Below are positions 10,743 through 23,595 of a stretch of DNA of 64,000 bases, piece after piece. Position numbers and translations under genes: made by a program. Source of the stretch: Chondrosia reniformis (taxonomy: Eukaryota > Porifera > Demospongiae > Chondrillida > Chondrillidae); contig OX359200.1 in assembly GCA_947172415.1 (NCBI GenBank), positions 4,218,501-4,282,500 on the forward strand. The letters run 5' to 3'. Positions within the stretch are counted from its first letter, which is position 1. The number at the start of each line of letters is the position of its first letter. Below the pieces are notes generated by a model. The model searched no databases. It was not told the origin of the DNA and saw only the letters and a program-made list of their open reading frames with translations.

Positions 10743-11074
10743 TTTATATATGTCATAAGCAATTCCCCAGAAAGGCAAAACAAATATATATGGACACATT
10801 CATTGTAAAATGACTACTTATCCAAAAACGCTTACACTAGTTAACTAATGTTTCAGTTAAACTTTTTTCCTGTTCTAAGACCCCCTTACAACACATTACC
10901 AATATTCCAGAAACTACGTTTGAATTGTACTATATTACTATTATTCCATATAACGCAATTCACATACGTACGTAGGTTCTAAATAGGGTATATACGTATA
11001 TAAATTAAGATCATAAGCATGAAATACACAATGGTATTAGATCATTTTTTGATGTAATCATCTTCACATTATAG

Positions 11075-14000
11075 TTACTCACTGAAGGATTGATTTTTCA
11101 TTAATATGCATCCATTTTCACTCCATTTGAACATCCTTTTCAATGATGGAGACATTCTAGATTGCACCTTGTTGGTATTTGTTATGCCACCTAAAAATGT
11201 AACTTTAAAGTTAATGCTTTGAGGTTTAGCTGCTATTCCATCCATGACTGATACAATCATTGCTGTCATTTCCTGAAGTTGGGAAATCTTTCAATAATGT
11301 AAATTGACAAAGAGTTATATATATATATATATAGCACACAGCAGCTGGACATGACACGAGTATGTAACGTGTTATATATATACAGTCGAACCTCGTTAAG
11401 ACAAACATGGTTAATAAGAATTTTCGCCTAATAAGAACATTTCAGTAACTTTTGGTTGGTTCTGTATGTAGTGAATATCAAACTCTACGTTTAAAGCAAA
11501 CCATTTATTTCGAATTTTCGGTTAGTAAGAACAATTTACGCATCATAAAATATATTCCTCGCCTTTTATACCAACTTTACACCTTTTTAAAGATATTTTC
11601 GAGACGAATTGTATCAAAGTAGACTCTATCGCTCCATAAAAAGGTACGGATACAGAAAGAGGTTGAGCGATGTCAGGAACGACGCTCAAAGGCTGCAAAG
11701 TACATGCTACTGAAGTCGTTGTTATCAACAATCTTGAAGAACAAGGACAATTTCTTTCTATTTTACAATTTCTGTTTATAAGAACTTCTGTTAAGAAGAA
11801 CTGATCAATATAGTCGGTCCCTTAAAGTTCATCTTAATGAGGTTCGACTGTATATATATGTTGATTAAAATCACGCACTTCTTAAGTGAAACATCAGCCA
11901 AGTTTCAAAATTTAGGGACAGAGCAGTGGTATGAGGGTGTCGAAGAAGTTATTATTAAGCTGTATATTAACTACCCAAAAGTCTAGGGTGGGCTTAAATC
12001 AATCCCAGGGGTGGCAAATGCCCCCAACCCCTGCCCCCCTCTATGAAGCCCTGGTAATGCCCGGGAGATAAAATTTAATTTACTAATTTATTCATTGAAT
12101 AAGTAAATCTCATCAATTGTCAGTTAATTAATACCCAATTGGCACCAACTACGTACATCGATCCTCATCCAAATATCAATAGATATTCTTAAGTCTCATG
12201 TGTATGTACATATTATATTCTTTATACATATGTGGTTTTCGTTATCACTCCTTATGCTTGATAACCATCAATATGGGACAACATGGTGATTCATACTATC
12301 CGTGCAAATTGTCCTTACCTCATATTGTAGGGATAAAAGAGAGAGCTCGACATCTATTTCTTTCAGATTACATTGCTCATATGCTTCTTTCAGTTTAGTG
12401 ACTCCTTCAGAGTAATCATAGTCATTCTCAATGGAATCAACCTTTTAATTAGAGGGAAATACATTTAAAGGAACAAAAATTAATGAATAACAAACTAATT
12501 TACCAATTCTTTGAAAAAGTTGAGATTTTTTGAGTAAGTGATAATATACCACTACATACAAAACTGAATTTCAGTACATATATATACAAATGCTGTAACA
12601 CAGGACTGCTGCTTCCTCTTCTTCCTCATTGAGCAGTGCTGTTTGACTTTGCTTCAGTTTAATACCACCCAGGGTTTGGAATCAATTATGCTTCAGCCAC
12701 ATGACTGTCTGTAAGTTTAAATTTCATGTGTCCCAAGTACAGTGTCACCCATTTAATAAACCACCGGATAATAGGCCAAACCATTTCTTATGCCATGATT
12801 TTCTGGCACGAACTCATCAGTATGGGGAAGTATACGCTTATTGTGTCAACTGCCAAATCTACCATCCGCCATGTTTTTTGGCTACATTAGTACTTTCAGA
12901 ACGTGTTAGGTAACACTTATTAGGCCAGCGCTTTTTGATTGTTTCAAGCAAAGATGGCTAACAAGCTCAGAACAGACTGGACTGTAACCCAAAAGCAAGA
13001 AATTTGTGCATATAAAGAAGCCAACTAGAAGACTAGCCAGGATGAATCACTGGACATTTTTCACGTAATTGGGAGCTACCTCCTGCCTGAGTTTGCTAGA
13101 AATTTGTGCATATAAAGAAGCCAACCAGAAAACTAGCCAGGATGAAATTACTGGGCATTTTTCACGTAATTGGGAGCTCTAGATCGTCAGAAGATAAAAT
13201 TAACTGTGTAACGTGTAATTAGTTTGGAATTTGATATTAGGCCTAAATTTTCCAAAATGAAATGTGGCCTATTAAGTGGGTGGCACTGTAGTTACATTTT
13301 AAGCGTAAGGTTTCTTTATACGAACATAGAGAAAAGTATATTGCATGACTCTTGGTGATGGTTAACACAACGAATGAAACCAAAAAACTAGGAAATAATA
13401 AAATCAAATAATGGCTCAAATTAAATTTGTATGAAGTCATTTTAAATTTTAAACTGCATCCTAAAACACGATATCACCAACAATAGCTGCCTAAAATACA
13501 TAATCAGGGAGTTGTTTGGACTATTAGTGTGTGACCAAGTGCTTTATATGCAAGTTAAATGTACCTACTATATAGACTATCAAGATAACATTAGATTGCA
13601 GTACCTCACGATCACTAATCTCTGCCACCACCCTAATCTGTTCCAGCCTCTGTGATTGTGCAATACAAAGAAACACATCTACCCACTCATGTACTCTACG
13701 CATCAGGTGCAGTGTACACTTTAGAGACAATGATCCAGGAACCACATCACTGTTACTCCAGTGGTCATGAAATTCTTTATGATCTACACGCATAGAGAGA
13801 AATGACGCAATCATTACTCAAAAGATCCCAGAAAAAGACGAAGACTCCTAGGGTCACTGACAAGCATTTACACACACATGTTGACTAAGATAAAGAAGTT
13901 CTTAATGGTATTATTTTAACAGGTGTCAGCATTCATTGGACTGGACTACTGGATTGTCTATAATTCAAATAAATTTGTATTAAGATGATTACCTTAGTTG

Positions 14001-17000
14001 AACCTTTGTTTAAAATGTTGGCCTGTCAGCAGATGAAAATAACTTAATACTTTTATCTCGCAAAAAGTCACATTGAGGTTATAAAAAAACTTAATTCAGA
14101 AAAACATGTGCCATGGAGTAGGCCAGAGATTCGAGTGCTAATCATGTGCTAATCTTAACACTATTAAGTGTTAATGACTATCAAAGACTTTGTGAAAAAA
14201 ATTACCAAATGTGTAAGATGAAGGAAGAGACTACAAGGGTAATCGATTGATCTTGCTTACCCAAATGACAATGAAAAACAACAACTGGCTCACTATCAAA
14301 TGGATAGGAGGGAAATATGATGGGATTGTATATGACATCAATATTCGATTTTGCCGTTAGTGTAACTTCTTGTCCTATTCTATAGGGGGGCTTCTCTGCA
14401 ACGCTTCGGACTCCCCGGGGGTGCGTTTTTGGTAGTACAGGGGGTCCGCTTTTGGCCCAGAAGGTGTAAGGCTAAAAAGGACCCCTGCCAAAAGTGGGTC
14501 GAGGGGGTGTCTTTTTGCCAAGGAGGGTCGTTTTTAGCCATTCGCGAAGCGTTGGGGTCTGTTTTTGGAGGGGGTGTGAATTTTTCATGACAGACCTTGT
14601 ATAACACTCGCTAGTACACACTTTTCCGTGTTAAGTGGCACACGATTCTCACCTGTATAGGCGTATTATGGCCTGTACTGTACCTAATTGCCTGCAAAGT
14701 TATGACATTATATAAGTGACAAATGCTCCCTGAATGCTGAGACCCCAAAATTTACTCTTAGATATTTTGCTTTTGTGGCTCAACGTAAGTAACCTCAAGA
14801 TGAATTAACCTGAAACTTTTTCTTAAGATACTCAAAGAGATTGAGCCAAAGATGAACCTGTTTAAAGATACCTTCTCAATACTATAATCCTATAGCTTAG
14901 CTAGTTTTGTGACATCCAAACCACTTTCTTGTCTCCATTCTATTTAATAAATTTTGTATTTGGGAAGATAAAGTGTGGTCATCAGTTACACATACATTAC
15001 TGTATCTGTGACTGTTATTACATCATCTTTTTAATTTACAAGGGCTTAATTGCATATCACTATGAATGATATTTACCATACGTATATACTAACTCCTGTG
15101 AGCTCTACAGTGGGAACAAGGTCATAACAGAAATCATTACACTAATTCTCCTCAAACTAACTTTGTGTGTGTACTTACCTGAAGATCTGTCACTGATGAA
15201 TACTTCTGTGGTACTTGTATTGCATAATGCACCAAGTAACAGTGACCTCAGCAAAGGATATTCCGATGATTCATTGAACACAGCAAATCTTTTCAAAGAA
15301 AGCATTCGGTTTAAGTTAGATGTCACATTTTCATACATAGATTGATCAACTTTAACGAATCCCTATAAAGAAATACCATTATAAAACAATTGAAAAGCCT
15401 ATAAACTTATAAGCATATACAGTATATGATACATTAACTACAGCAGGGCAAGAAATGATAGCCAATTACAGACTTTTCACCCAGATACAATTTCAGCATT
15501 ACAGCATGTAGTACTACTTCTGACTAGTGTATGACCAAGTGGTGTCTACAAGTCAAATGTGCACTATAGACTATCAGGGTATGGTAACATTAAATATTTG
15601 TACCTCACTGATCTCTGCAGACACCTTAATTTGTTCCAACCTCTCTGATTGTGCCATACAAAGAAACATATCCACCCACTCGTGTACTGCAAGTCTCAGG
15701 TACAGGGTGCACTTTAGAGATGATGAGACGGGAGCCATATTAGTGTTACCTTGCCAAAGGTTTTGAAAATAATCTGTAAAGCAACAGGTGAAATGATTTA
15801 ATGACGATCAATTTATTCACACAAATCAGTGACTAAGTTAAATTACAATAAATTTTACGCCAAAAAATTTTTAGTTTCTCTAGTCCTGACACAGTTTTAT
15901 ATATATACTACCATAGATATTTGTAATAGGCAGCATGGTATGTATAGGAGTAATTCAACAGGAAATACAGTGTTCACACATATGAATATCATTTAATAGT
16001 TGTCACTGTGGTTACCATGGTAAACTGTAACGATACCAAACTGGGGAGGGATTTATAACAAACAATTAATTGGCACCTTTTTGTCCACTTACTGAAAGAT
16101 CTATTGTCACACATGTACACTTCTGTGGTGCTTGTATTGCATACTGCACCAAGCAACAGTGATGTCAGCAAAGGGCACTTCAATGATTTCATGATCACAG
16201 CAAATCTCTTCAAGGAATGCATTCCTTTTAATGCAGATGATACATTTTCATACAATGCCGGATCAACTTTTTTGTTCCTCTTTAATAAAAAGTTAAATAT
16301 TTATAAATATATAAACACACATATACTCAACATGTGACATAAAATAGGTCAGCTTTTACATAATTGCAGAGTGAATTTCACATTTTATATAAACATAGAT
16401 ATTATGCAGTTTGAATAGCAAAAATTTCTAAATAGCTAGTCACAATTTCTCAACTGAATGCCAGATGCTATACTTAGTGCTACAATTGTAATTTAAAATA
16501 CTTGCTGATCAGGTCTAATTGTTTGATCAGAAGTGAAAAATTTGCCTTTTGAATGAGACATGTTCAATAAGTACACACCTTCACTGATATAGAAATGTCA
16601 AGCTTGATTTGCTTCAAAGTCTTGGATGTAGCAATACAAATTAAAAGAAATAACCACCGCTTTGGAGACATTGACATAGTAAGGTAGCACTTCTGACAGT
16701 TCACAAGACACTCTTTGGGTATAGCAATAGTCAGCACACTTTCTCCTGTATAGTTACAAAAGACAACAATATATATGTATAGCAGCTATAGAGTATGCGC
16801 AATGATGTTATCCTACAATCAACCTACATTATTATATGCAGCTTTGATATTTTGATATTCAATATTTTAGCACTCTAAAAATTCCTTAATTGCTCACTAA
16901 TAATATACACTCCTACAATGTAAGATCTTTAGCTTTCCTTATGGCAATTAGAAATTGTTTCTACTGAATGTGTAAAAGAACATGACAAAAGGGTAATTGC

Positions 17001-20000
17001 ACAGACTCTTGAAAGTATCGCTGTTGTACAGAATTGAAAGAGAACTCTGCATTCATAATATCAAATCGAAACATTATTTATATTTTGTAACATGCAGTAT
17101 CTGTCCACGTTGAAACTACATGCACAAATTGAGGCAGGATTTTGTTTCAAAGGTAAGCACTGGGAAATTTAAGTATTTCAAGCTGGCTTAAATTAAGACA
17201 AAGTCAGCCAAACAGGTGGTATGAATGGGGTAAAATCAGGACATTTTCCATGTTCCTAAAGTACTATATACGTACGTATGTGTGGCTAGGACATATTCAG
17301 AGTTATAACAGAAGATGGATGTTGTTTAAATGACATATATAAGTTTTGAATTGATTCTTCATACCGAACATATATGTTAATAATGTTACTGACCTACCCA
17401 AATTAATATCCAAATCTGCTATCCATCTGTTCTGCAGCATTCCTGACACTACTGATCCAATTTCATGTGAAAAACGGCTCTCAATAACAGTGAATGTTTT
17501 AACTGGTTGATTCATCACAGCATTCTCAAGAGAGTCACAAGAGCTTTCCTTTATATATGGAAAGGAATCATGTGACATGATACTAACTACCACTATATAT
17601 GTATATCATCTTGTAACACTCATGCAAAATATTACAACAAAAAAACTTACATTTCCAAGCACAAAGTCAATAGATGACAAGCAAATTTCCTTTATTGTCT
17701 GATCCTTCCCAATTCCATTTAAAAGGGCAATCAGCTGCTTTGGAGTACATGTAATACCAGCAAGGGTTAACACTTGGCACAATGCAAGACATCTCTCTGG
17801 TACTGTGATATTGTATTCTCCTATACAAAAGAAGGGAATACATTATGTACATATATAGAAAAATTAGTATCTATAAATTAATTAATACACATATTAAGAT
17901 GGAAGTTTATTATATTTAGGCTGTATAAAACTATATTATTCATATTACATTTTTGCTAAAACAATACAAGTGGTACCATACACTTACCATTAAGTGAAAT
18001 TCCATTAATCTCAAGTGCTGCCAAATTCTGTAGTGACAGTATTGTAGGCAATACGAGATGAAAATGAGTGTTTACACTTTTTGGTGACGTAATCTTCAAC
18101 CCTCGAATGCCTTCATGATGTTGGAGTGTGTATTGTAAAACTACAGTCTCATAGGCTGAACTGATATGAAAGGTAAGCTCATCTGAAAGGACTTGTGGGA
18201 GGTAATGTTTTGATAGATTCTCATTGTCAGCTTCAAAGAACGAAAGCATAAAAAGCGCATTCATGTTACCTGATTGGCCATCAACTCCTTGTTTGAAAGA
18301 ATCTGATTGGTTATCACTGGCTTGCAGAAGAGAGAGGAAATCAATGCTCAAAAGCTTTGTAAAGTTACAATAGAACTTCCATACTTCAGCCATTTCAGGT
18401 CTCCCAAGCTGCTCCCTCCAGATCTTCTCTTGTTCAGGTTTAGTCTGTTTTGCTACATGAATAGCTGCTAGAGCCTCTTGGATAGTCTTGTGGAGAAACA
18501 TGTACAGCTGGACAGGAGAGGCTGCATCAAAGTCATCTGCTGATTCAGCAAACAGGAGCTCATAGATACTTCCGCGTTTCACATGCTTCCCCAATTCGCC
18601 TCCAAGGTCTTCTACAGACAAAACTAGCTTCTGCGTTAAACTAAAGTCATAGGATACATGACACAATGGGGAAAACCCTGGTAGCAACTGGTCTGGAATT
18701 TCAAGAATGTTGGCTATTTTCAAATCTTCAGAAGCATGAAGCAACTGCCTCTTTATATACAGCTTGTAGATCCCACCCATAGTACGTGGTAGCCCTTTGT
18801 CCTCTAGGTACTCCTGCACTTTACAGATTATCTTTAGTACCACTGGAAGTCGACACATTCCTTGAACTGAAGGGAGGCTTTGCAATCTTTCTTTCAGTTG
18901 ATCAGACATTTTCTTGTTTGGTACTCTGGTTTTACTGAAGTAGTTGTCAATAAAGATGTTAATCTTTTCTTCTGTAAACCCCAGAATTTCGACATGAACA
19001 CAGTCATGTTCCATTCTAGCTAGTACTTCTGGACAGGTAAAGGGTCGTGTAGTGACAATCAAGTCACACTTATCCAAGTAATGAGAGTTAGGAGAGAGTA
19101 TGTCATCCATGATTTGACTCTTCTTCATCTGCTCAAGTATTTCATCATAGCCATCAAGAATGATAAGGACACCTTTGCCTCTTGAATTCTCCAGGTGTTT
19201 AATAATTGCAGCCTCTCCAAACCGTCTAGCAGAGTTTGGCAAGAAATGTCGGAGTGTCAACTGCTCTTTTTCCTTCAAGCAATGAGACACTTCACGAAGG
19301 TGACACAAGATCACTAGTTGATAGTCATTTGGGAGTGTTCCTGATGAGAGGTCCTTACAGTACTTTCTAGAGAGAGTGGTTTTGCCACAACCTGGAGCTC
19401 CACTGATGACTATTCTTTTTCCAGATTTTTGTTTACCTGGAGAGAGAACATCTTCATATTTGATAGATTGAGACTGTTCATAGAATTTGTCAATTCCTTC
19501 TATTGCAGCATGCAGAAAGTTGGTAACATCTTTCTTTCTCTTTACATGTTCTGAAGACCTTACAACTGCTAGCTCCACAAACATCAGTTCTTTAGTAGTC
19601 ATGTCAGGAGGGACCACTCTGAATTGAGTATGCGTTTCTCTTACCATTTTACCAAACGAAACAAGGAGACTCTAAAAGCAATTAACAGAAAAATTAATTC
19701 TGTAGTGTAACAATATCCTATTATAACATTAAGAATAATACTGATTGCTGAGCGGTGATCGAGTGAAGTAATCATGATGCCAATAATTATTAATGGTCTA
19801 TTAGAGATTTCTCTTATACATATCTATATATATAAAGAGAAGTTCAAAACGTATGTTTGCGAACTCCTTCCGTGTCCGCAGCCACATTGAGACCAAACGT
19901 TCCCAGCACTTGGACCATCTTCCATAGAGTGTCCTAAGGGGGTCCGTGTGCACAAACAGGCTGCAGCCGAGGAGCGCGTGCTGAAAATCCTAACAACGAC

Positions 20001-23000
20001 CGTCTGCCATCTTGGATCTATGAAGAAAGTATACGGTTTCCGTGTACAGTTCGGGCACTGAAGCGTTGGAACAGCTGCTTGTATACTATAAATTGATAAT
20101 ATATTAGGTGTTAATTAATAATACATTTAATAGGACAACCATGTTTTTTCGGCCAACCCTTCTTAGAGAGTACTACTGTACTCTCAGATATATATTTATT
20201 GGTATCTTTGATCTCTAAAAAATATAATGGCAACCAACTTGCCCTTGATTATAAAACCATCAAGACTATATATCCCACAAGGAGGCAGCTATACGTACAT
20301 ATGTATACATATCACTAGTATTGTTTACTTCTGTTTGGAGGCGGCACTCAAAGCTAAGACCTTAAAAATACATATATGTACATATTAATACCTTTTTTAA
20401 TAAAACTGCATATGCTATGATGTGTACTTCATTAATACCAACCATATGGAGAAGGTCTAGAGATTATATAGCAAAGAGATGCTGATAGAATGGGACCTGA
20501 AAATCAACACCACCGAAGAGTGCACCAAACCTATCCTAGCAGTAAATCAAACCAGCATAGCAATGAGGAATTAAGATCTCTCAAATTCTTGAATTCCCTA
20601 CCGGGTAACTCACTGGATGAGTCTTCTAGGAAACAACTGGCTGCTGTAGTGTATAGGACTCTGATTACTGTGTGGAGCCAGTAATTTCTGTATATACACA
20701 ATAATTTTGTGCTGCCTGTACTCACATATACAACTGTGGAACCTGGGACCTTAGGCAGACAGAGAGATTGAGTACTTAGATACTTTATATTGCAGATAGC
20801 TTGACATCTCATCAATTGCAAAGTGTTCTACCCAAACCACCTTGCCAATGCAGAGCCCTAAAATGATACTGGGCAGATTCAATCTTCACAATAGCCAAGA
20901 AAGCCTGATGGAAGCTGTTTGGTCACATCCTCCTGCCTGAGTTTGCTACTACTTTTGCTGTGGTAGGCCTCTGTATCTAGGGTGCCAGTAAGGTAGGTCT
21001 AGAACCATTCTAACTATCTACCTTACTTACATTAACCACACTGTTGCTAGACAATTCCGACACACAGTACCCACTATTATATTAGACCTCTCACTGCCAT
21101 TTTCTGTCATTCCTATACTGACGGCTTGGCACTCTATATTGTCTGTCTTAGTCTATCCACTTTGTGGCAGATTTACAAGGTACTGCAGGTCATCTGAAAC
21201 AGAGGGGTAACCCCTGGAACCAAACTTTCCTTTACTTACTAACAGCAAGACAGGCTCAGCCACTCTGTCTCCGCATAATCCGTCGAAATTGGTTCAAGCA
21301 ATTTTATGGCGGATTAATGAGTTGGTGGATTATACAATATGAAGCCCAGTGGTGTTACTATACACAGACATCTATAAAGCATTTTTAATGGGTTTTAGAA
21401 ATTTTGAAGAATACTTGAAATTTATCTCTCAATTAAGTTTGTCTACCCATATTTCAAATAAATCCATTTATTTTCCCTTACACACAACAAAAGGATATAA
21501 ACCAGATCCTTAATATTACTCATATTAAGGATCTGGTGTATATCCTTGTAAGTACAAGGTATACAGATTGTGAACCCATACGAAAAATTCTGTCTTTCAG
21601 CATTTTTACTAATATTTAATCTAACCTCGTGATTTTATATGTATTAGTTATACCATAACGTGCCCTCGTGACTCGTACGTATAAAACCCATATACACCAA
21701 AGCGCTGTGGTATACTCCATCGCTTCTTATCGTTATTTTGACGGGACTTTCAGGATGGCTCACCTAGCGTCTGGTTAGTTTTGCTTAAACGCTGACGATT
21801 TCATAGAATGCTCTTGCCCTGACTACTCCAACTGTTATAAATGTAAGGAGAATTGTCCACTCCCCAAGAAGAAATGTTTGGCAGGGATATAACAGAATTT
21901 AAGAAGCCGATGGCAGTATATAGCTTCTTCAATTCTGTTATATCCCGGTTACAAAATATATATACAGGCGGTTGCCCCGGCAACAGGGTATATATTAAGA
22001 TTATGGGCCCACAATAGTCTCATAAACCAGACTGCTATATCTCGCTAACTGCATGACATCACTACATGTGATTATGGAGGTATATTAGTGGTCTGGCTAT
22101 GTGAGACCACACAGGCAAGGAAAAAATGAAAGCCTAATTACCAATTAATTAATAGAATAAAGCTTCTAATTACATTCTTTTGAATATTTTTGGGTGTCTA
22201 GGTGATGAAATAGGACCATAAACTTATGCACTACTTGCTACTGTAAGGGTATGATAGCATACCCCTCCCCCCTGATTTGCTGCTGCACAATTTCAAGTAA
22301 CACCGAACTCCTGTGTAAATATTGCTGTCAATATTATTAATGAAGTGGGAACATTAACAATTTTTTAACCAGGGCTATGGAACCTATTTTGTTTAATCGT
22401 TCATTCTGATCTATCACTGACACACATATTGCAATGCTGAGAATATTTTGGATAATTAAAAGCCATTGGTAGCTTTTAGCACAGCCTGTTGGAAAGCTCA
22501 CAAAAGCATAATTTTGCTCTAGAGCTACAGTCTGGATTTCTGTGCAATTATCTGATTGGTTCACAGATATACATATATACGAAGAAAGTCAAACAGGATG
22601 TAAATCATTAGTCACTAACAAGAACTAAAAAAGCTTAATAATAGTATTCATTGATTAGTGGCATTGCATCATTCAAAATCAATCATTGCCAAGAACAACT
22701 GAGATATATTATATCAATCAATATCAATATCATGATTAGAGTGCACCACACCAACAGGTGCTAGGACATTACAAAAGTCCAATGTAGCACTAAAAATGAC
22801 AATAAATATAAATAATATATATAATATAGTTTGTTCACATCACAGGCCAAATCTGGCACACCACATTGCACTGATATAGTTTAAAATAGAATAGTTGGTG
22901 CATGCCATATTATATATATAGCCCATTGACTCGACATCCGCCAGAATATAATTACTCAACCTCAGCTTCACCTCAGCCCTCGTAATAGGCTCGTATTATA

Positions 23001-23595
23001 TTCTGGCTACCATCCTAGCAACTGGGCTATATATAACTTGTACCTTTGCATGTATTTATTAACACCTTCCTATTAGCGAGGGAGAAGTGTGAGGAATTTT
23101 CATTATGGTCAAGTATATTAATGCCTTTTCTACAAAGCGATATTATTGCGTAAGTTTAGGGCCTGATTTCATCAGACTAATTGTACCATGGTACATGGTT
23201 CCTTTACGATAAATGCGCACAATCTATTATGGACATACTTCTGGCTGTTCTGGTAATGACTGATTTGTCACGTTATGGACTCTCAGAGCGCCTTCTAACG
23301 TTTTAGCAGTCTCCTCGTGGATTTCATAGCTCGAAGAAGTATCTTGGAGAACTTGAATGAATCTCCTGACCAACCCTACCGTTCCGCTCTTATACAAGTG
23401 ATCGACAAGTACTTCGTTCGCCTCTTTAGAATTGCTCTTATTTTGAATGGTCTCTTTAAGCGGCATGTCGATAATTTCTTTAGCAAAGAGGTCTTCTCTG
23501 ATATCCTTTGTGCAGAGTTGATTCACCAAGATGGTGTAAACCGACTGAATGGCATCTTGTAATAGAGTCGACGAGGTAGAGGAAGACAGAGCCAT
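11075..23595 (-). CDS. NLR innate immune receptor: CARD-NACHT-LRR
   Basis: Eleven exons: 23595-23239, 19671-17988, 17820-17651, 17548-17398, 16745-16579, 16279-16093, 15773-15604, 15362-15179, 13783-13605, 12441-12319, 11287-11075. All junctions are GT-AG and the phases agree throughout, giving 1194 residues. Exon 1 encodes a CARD-like helical domain, exon 2 a NACHT ATPase and the start of the LRRs, exons 3-9 alternating LRR half-units, and exons 10-11 a tail without recognised domain. NLRs are cytosolic sensors that oligomerise through NACHT and recruit CARD partners. The start is ATGGCTCTG at 23595; codons upstream in frame lack an ATG. Exons 10 and 11 are joined only by phase, so the true 3' end is less sure. 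Introns hold many transposon relics. Confidence 0.85.
11383..11850. mobile_element. Pogo/Tigger-type MITE in an NLR intron
   Basis: The ends CAGTCGAACCTCGTTAAGA and TCTTAATGAGGTTCGACTG are near-perfect inverted repeats flanked by TA on both sides, the Tc1/mariner-pogo target duplication. No transposase frame is readable in its 468 bp. It lies between exons 11 and 10 of the NLR gene. Confidence 0.8.
12740..13288. mobile_element. Pogo-type element fragment with CENP-B-like N-terminus
   Basis: Inverted ends CAGTGTCACCCATTTAATA / TATTAAGTGGGTGGCACTG are flanked by TA. On the plus strand near 12952, MANKLRTDWTVTQKQEICAY matches the CENP-B/Tigger DNA-binding start. A stop follows soon after, and about 95 bp (from AATTTGTGCATATAAAGAAG) is repeated in tandem at about 13010 and 13102. 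The rest of the transposase is missing. The element lies in the intron between NLR exons 9 and 10. Confidence 0.8.
13605..16279 (-). other. Tandemly duplicated LRR exon pairs
   Basis: Exons 6 (16279-16093) and 8 (15362-15179) share KVD..YENV and SLKRFAV, PLL.SLLLGA.CNTSTTEV. Exons 7 (15773-15604) and 9 (13783-13605) share SSLKCTL / SLSLKCTL, then HEWVD.FLC.AQS.RLEQI. The A-B exon pair was therefore duplicated as a unit with phases conserved (0-1, 1-0). Each pair adds LRR-type units, a simple route to new ligand surfaces. Confidence 0.8.
14385..14595 (+). repeat. GC-rich degenerate repeat tract in an NLR intron
   Basis: About five loose copies of GGGGGTNNGTTTTTGG, spaced unevenly, sit in an otherwise AT-rich intron. 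On the other strand the frame is lysine and proline rich without family resemblance. The base composition stands out, so it may be an unrecognised repeat. Confidence 0.45.
17988..19671 (-). other. NACHT exon of the NLR gene
   Basis: This is one long 1684-nt exon. Walker A is GAPGCGKTTLS and Walker B is VLIILDGYDEI, followed by VTTRP (sensor 1) and further helical NACHT-associated regions (FLHKTIQEALAAIHVA, the LH..IQE signature of NLR C-terminal NACHT helices). The exon ends with an LRR (LAALEINGISLNG). All key ATPase residues are present, so nucleotide binding is expected. Confidence 0.9.
19823..20060 (+). repeat. Possible Helitron-like 5' end or unclassified repeat
   Basis: TCTATATATATAAAG is followed by a GC-richer sequence without a frame. 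A similar TCTATATATATAATT start with a TTTG run lies at 51349. Many animal Helitrons start this way, but no 3' hairpin with CTRR end was found. Confidence 0.2.
20101..20190 (+). repeat. Dispersed foldback/MITE outer module
   Basis: GGTGTTAATTAATAATACAT, then AATAGGACAACCATG, a T run, CGGCCAACCCTTCTTAGAGA and the palindrome AGAGTACTACTGTACTCT. It is the same module as at 63240-63330. It lies in the large first intron of the NLR gene. Confidence 0.5.
21480..23035. repeat. Three short hairpins in NLR intron 1
   Basis: Inverted repeats lie at about 21489-21551 (ACCAGATCCTTAATAT arms), 21883-21955 (GGGATATAACAGAATT arms) and 22914-23037 (TATATAGCCCA and CCAGAATATAAT arms). They look like small MITEs or decayed foldbacks. 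None is coding. Confidence 0.5.
22337..22600 (-). pseudogene. Fragment resembling a RecQ-type helicase motif I region
   Basis: The minus strand reads NYAFVSFPTGCAKSYQWLL and then AICVSVIDQNERL. The first part resembles the RecQ-like VFVSLPTGYGKSLCYALL Walker A segment, with the Gly before Lys changed to Ala. The second resembles ICVSPLTALMMDQ. The copy is short, lacks the rest of the helicase and lies antisense to nothing known inside NLR intron 1. Probably a dead retrocopy or transposon-carried piece. Confidence 0.4.
23239..23595 (-). other. CARD-like exon of the NLR gene
   Basis: The exon encodes 119 residues, starting MALSSSTSSTLLQDAI. The leucine-rich helical pattern (VYTILVNQL, FAKEIID, LVDHLYKSG, LVRRFIQVLQ) fits a death-fold domain, best a CARD. 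The donor AA|GTATGT leaves phase 0, matching the acceptor at 19671. A DEATH or DED domain is an alternative reading. Confidence 0.65.

Noticed and set aside
15163-16337. Plus-strand frames of 60-79 codons
   Set aside because: They are antisense to NLR LRR exons whose splice phases fit on the minus strand.
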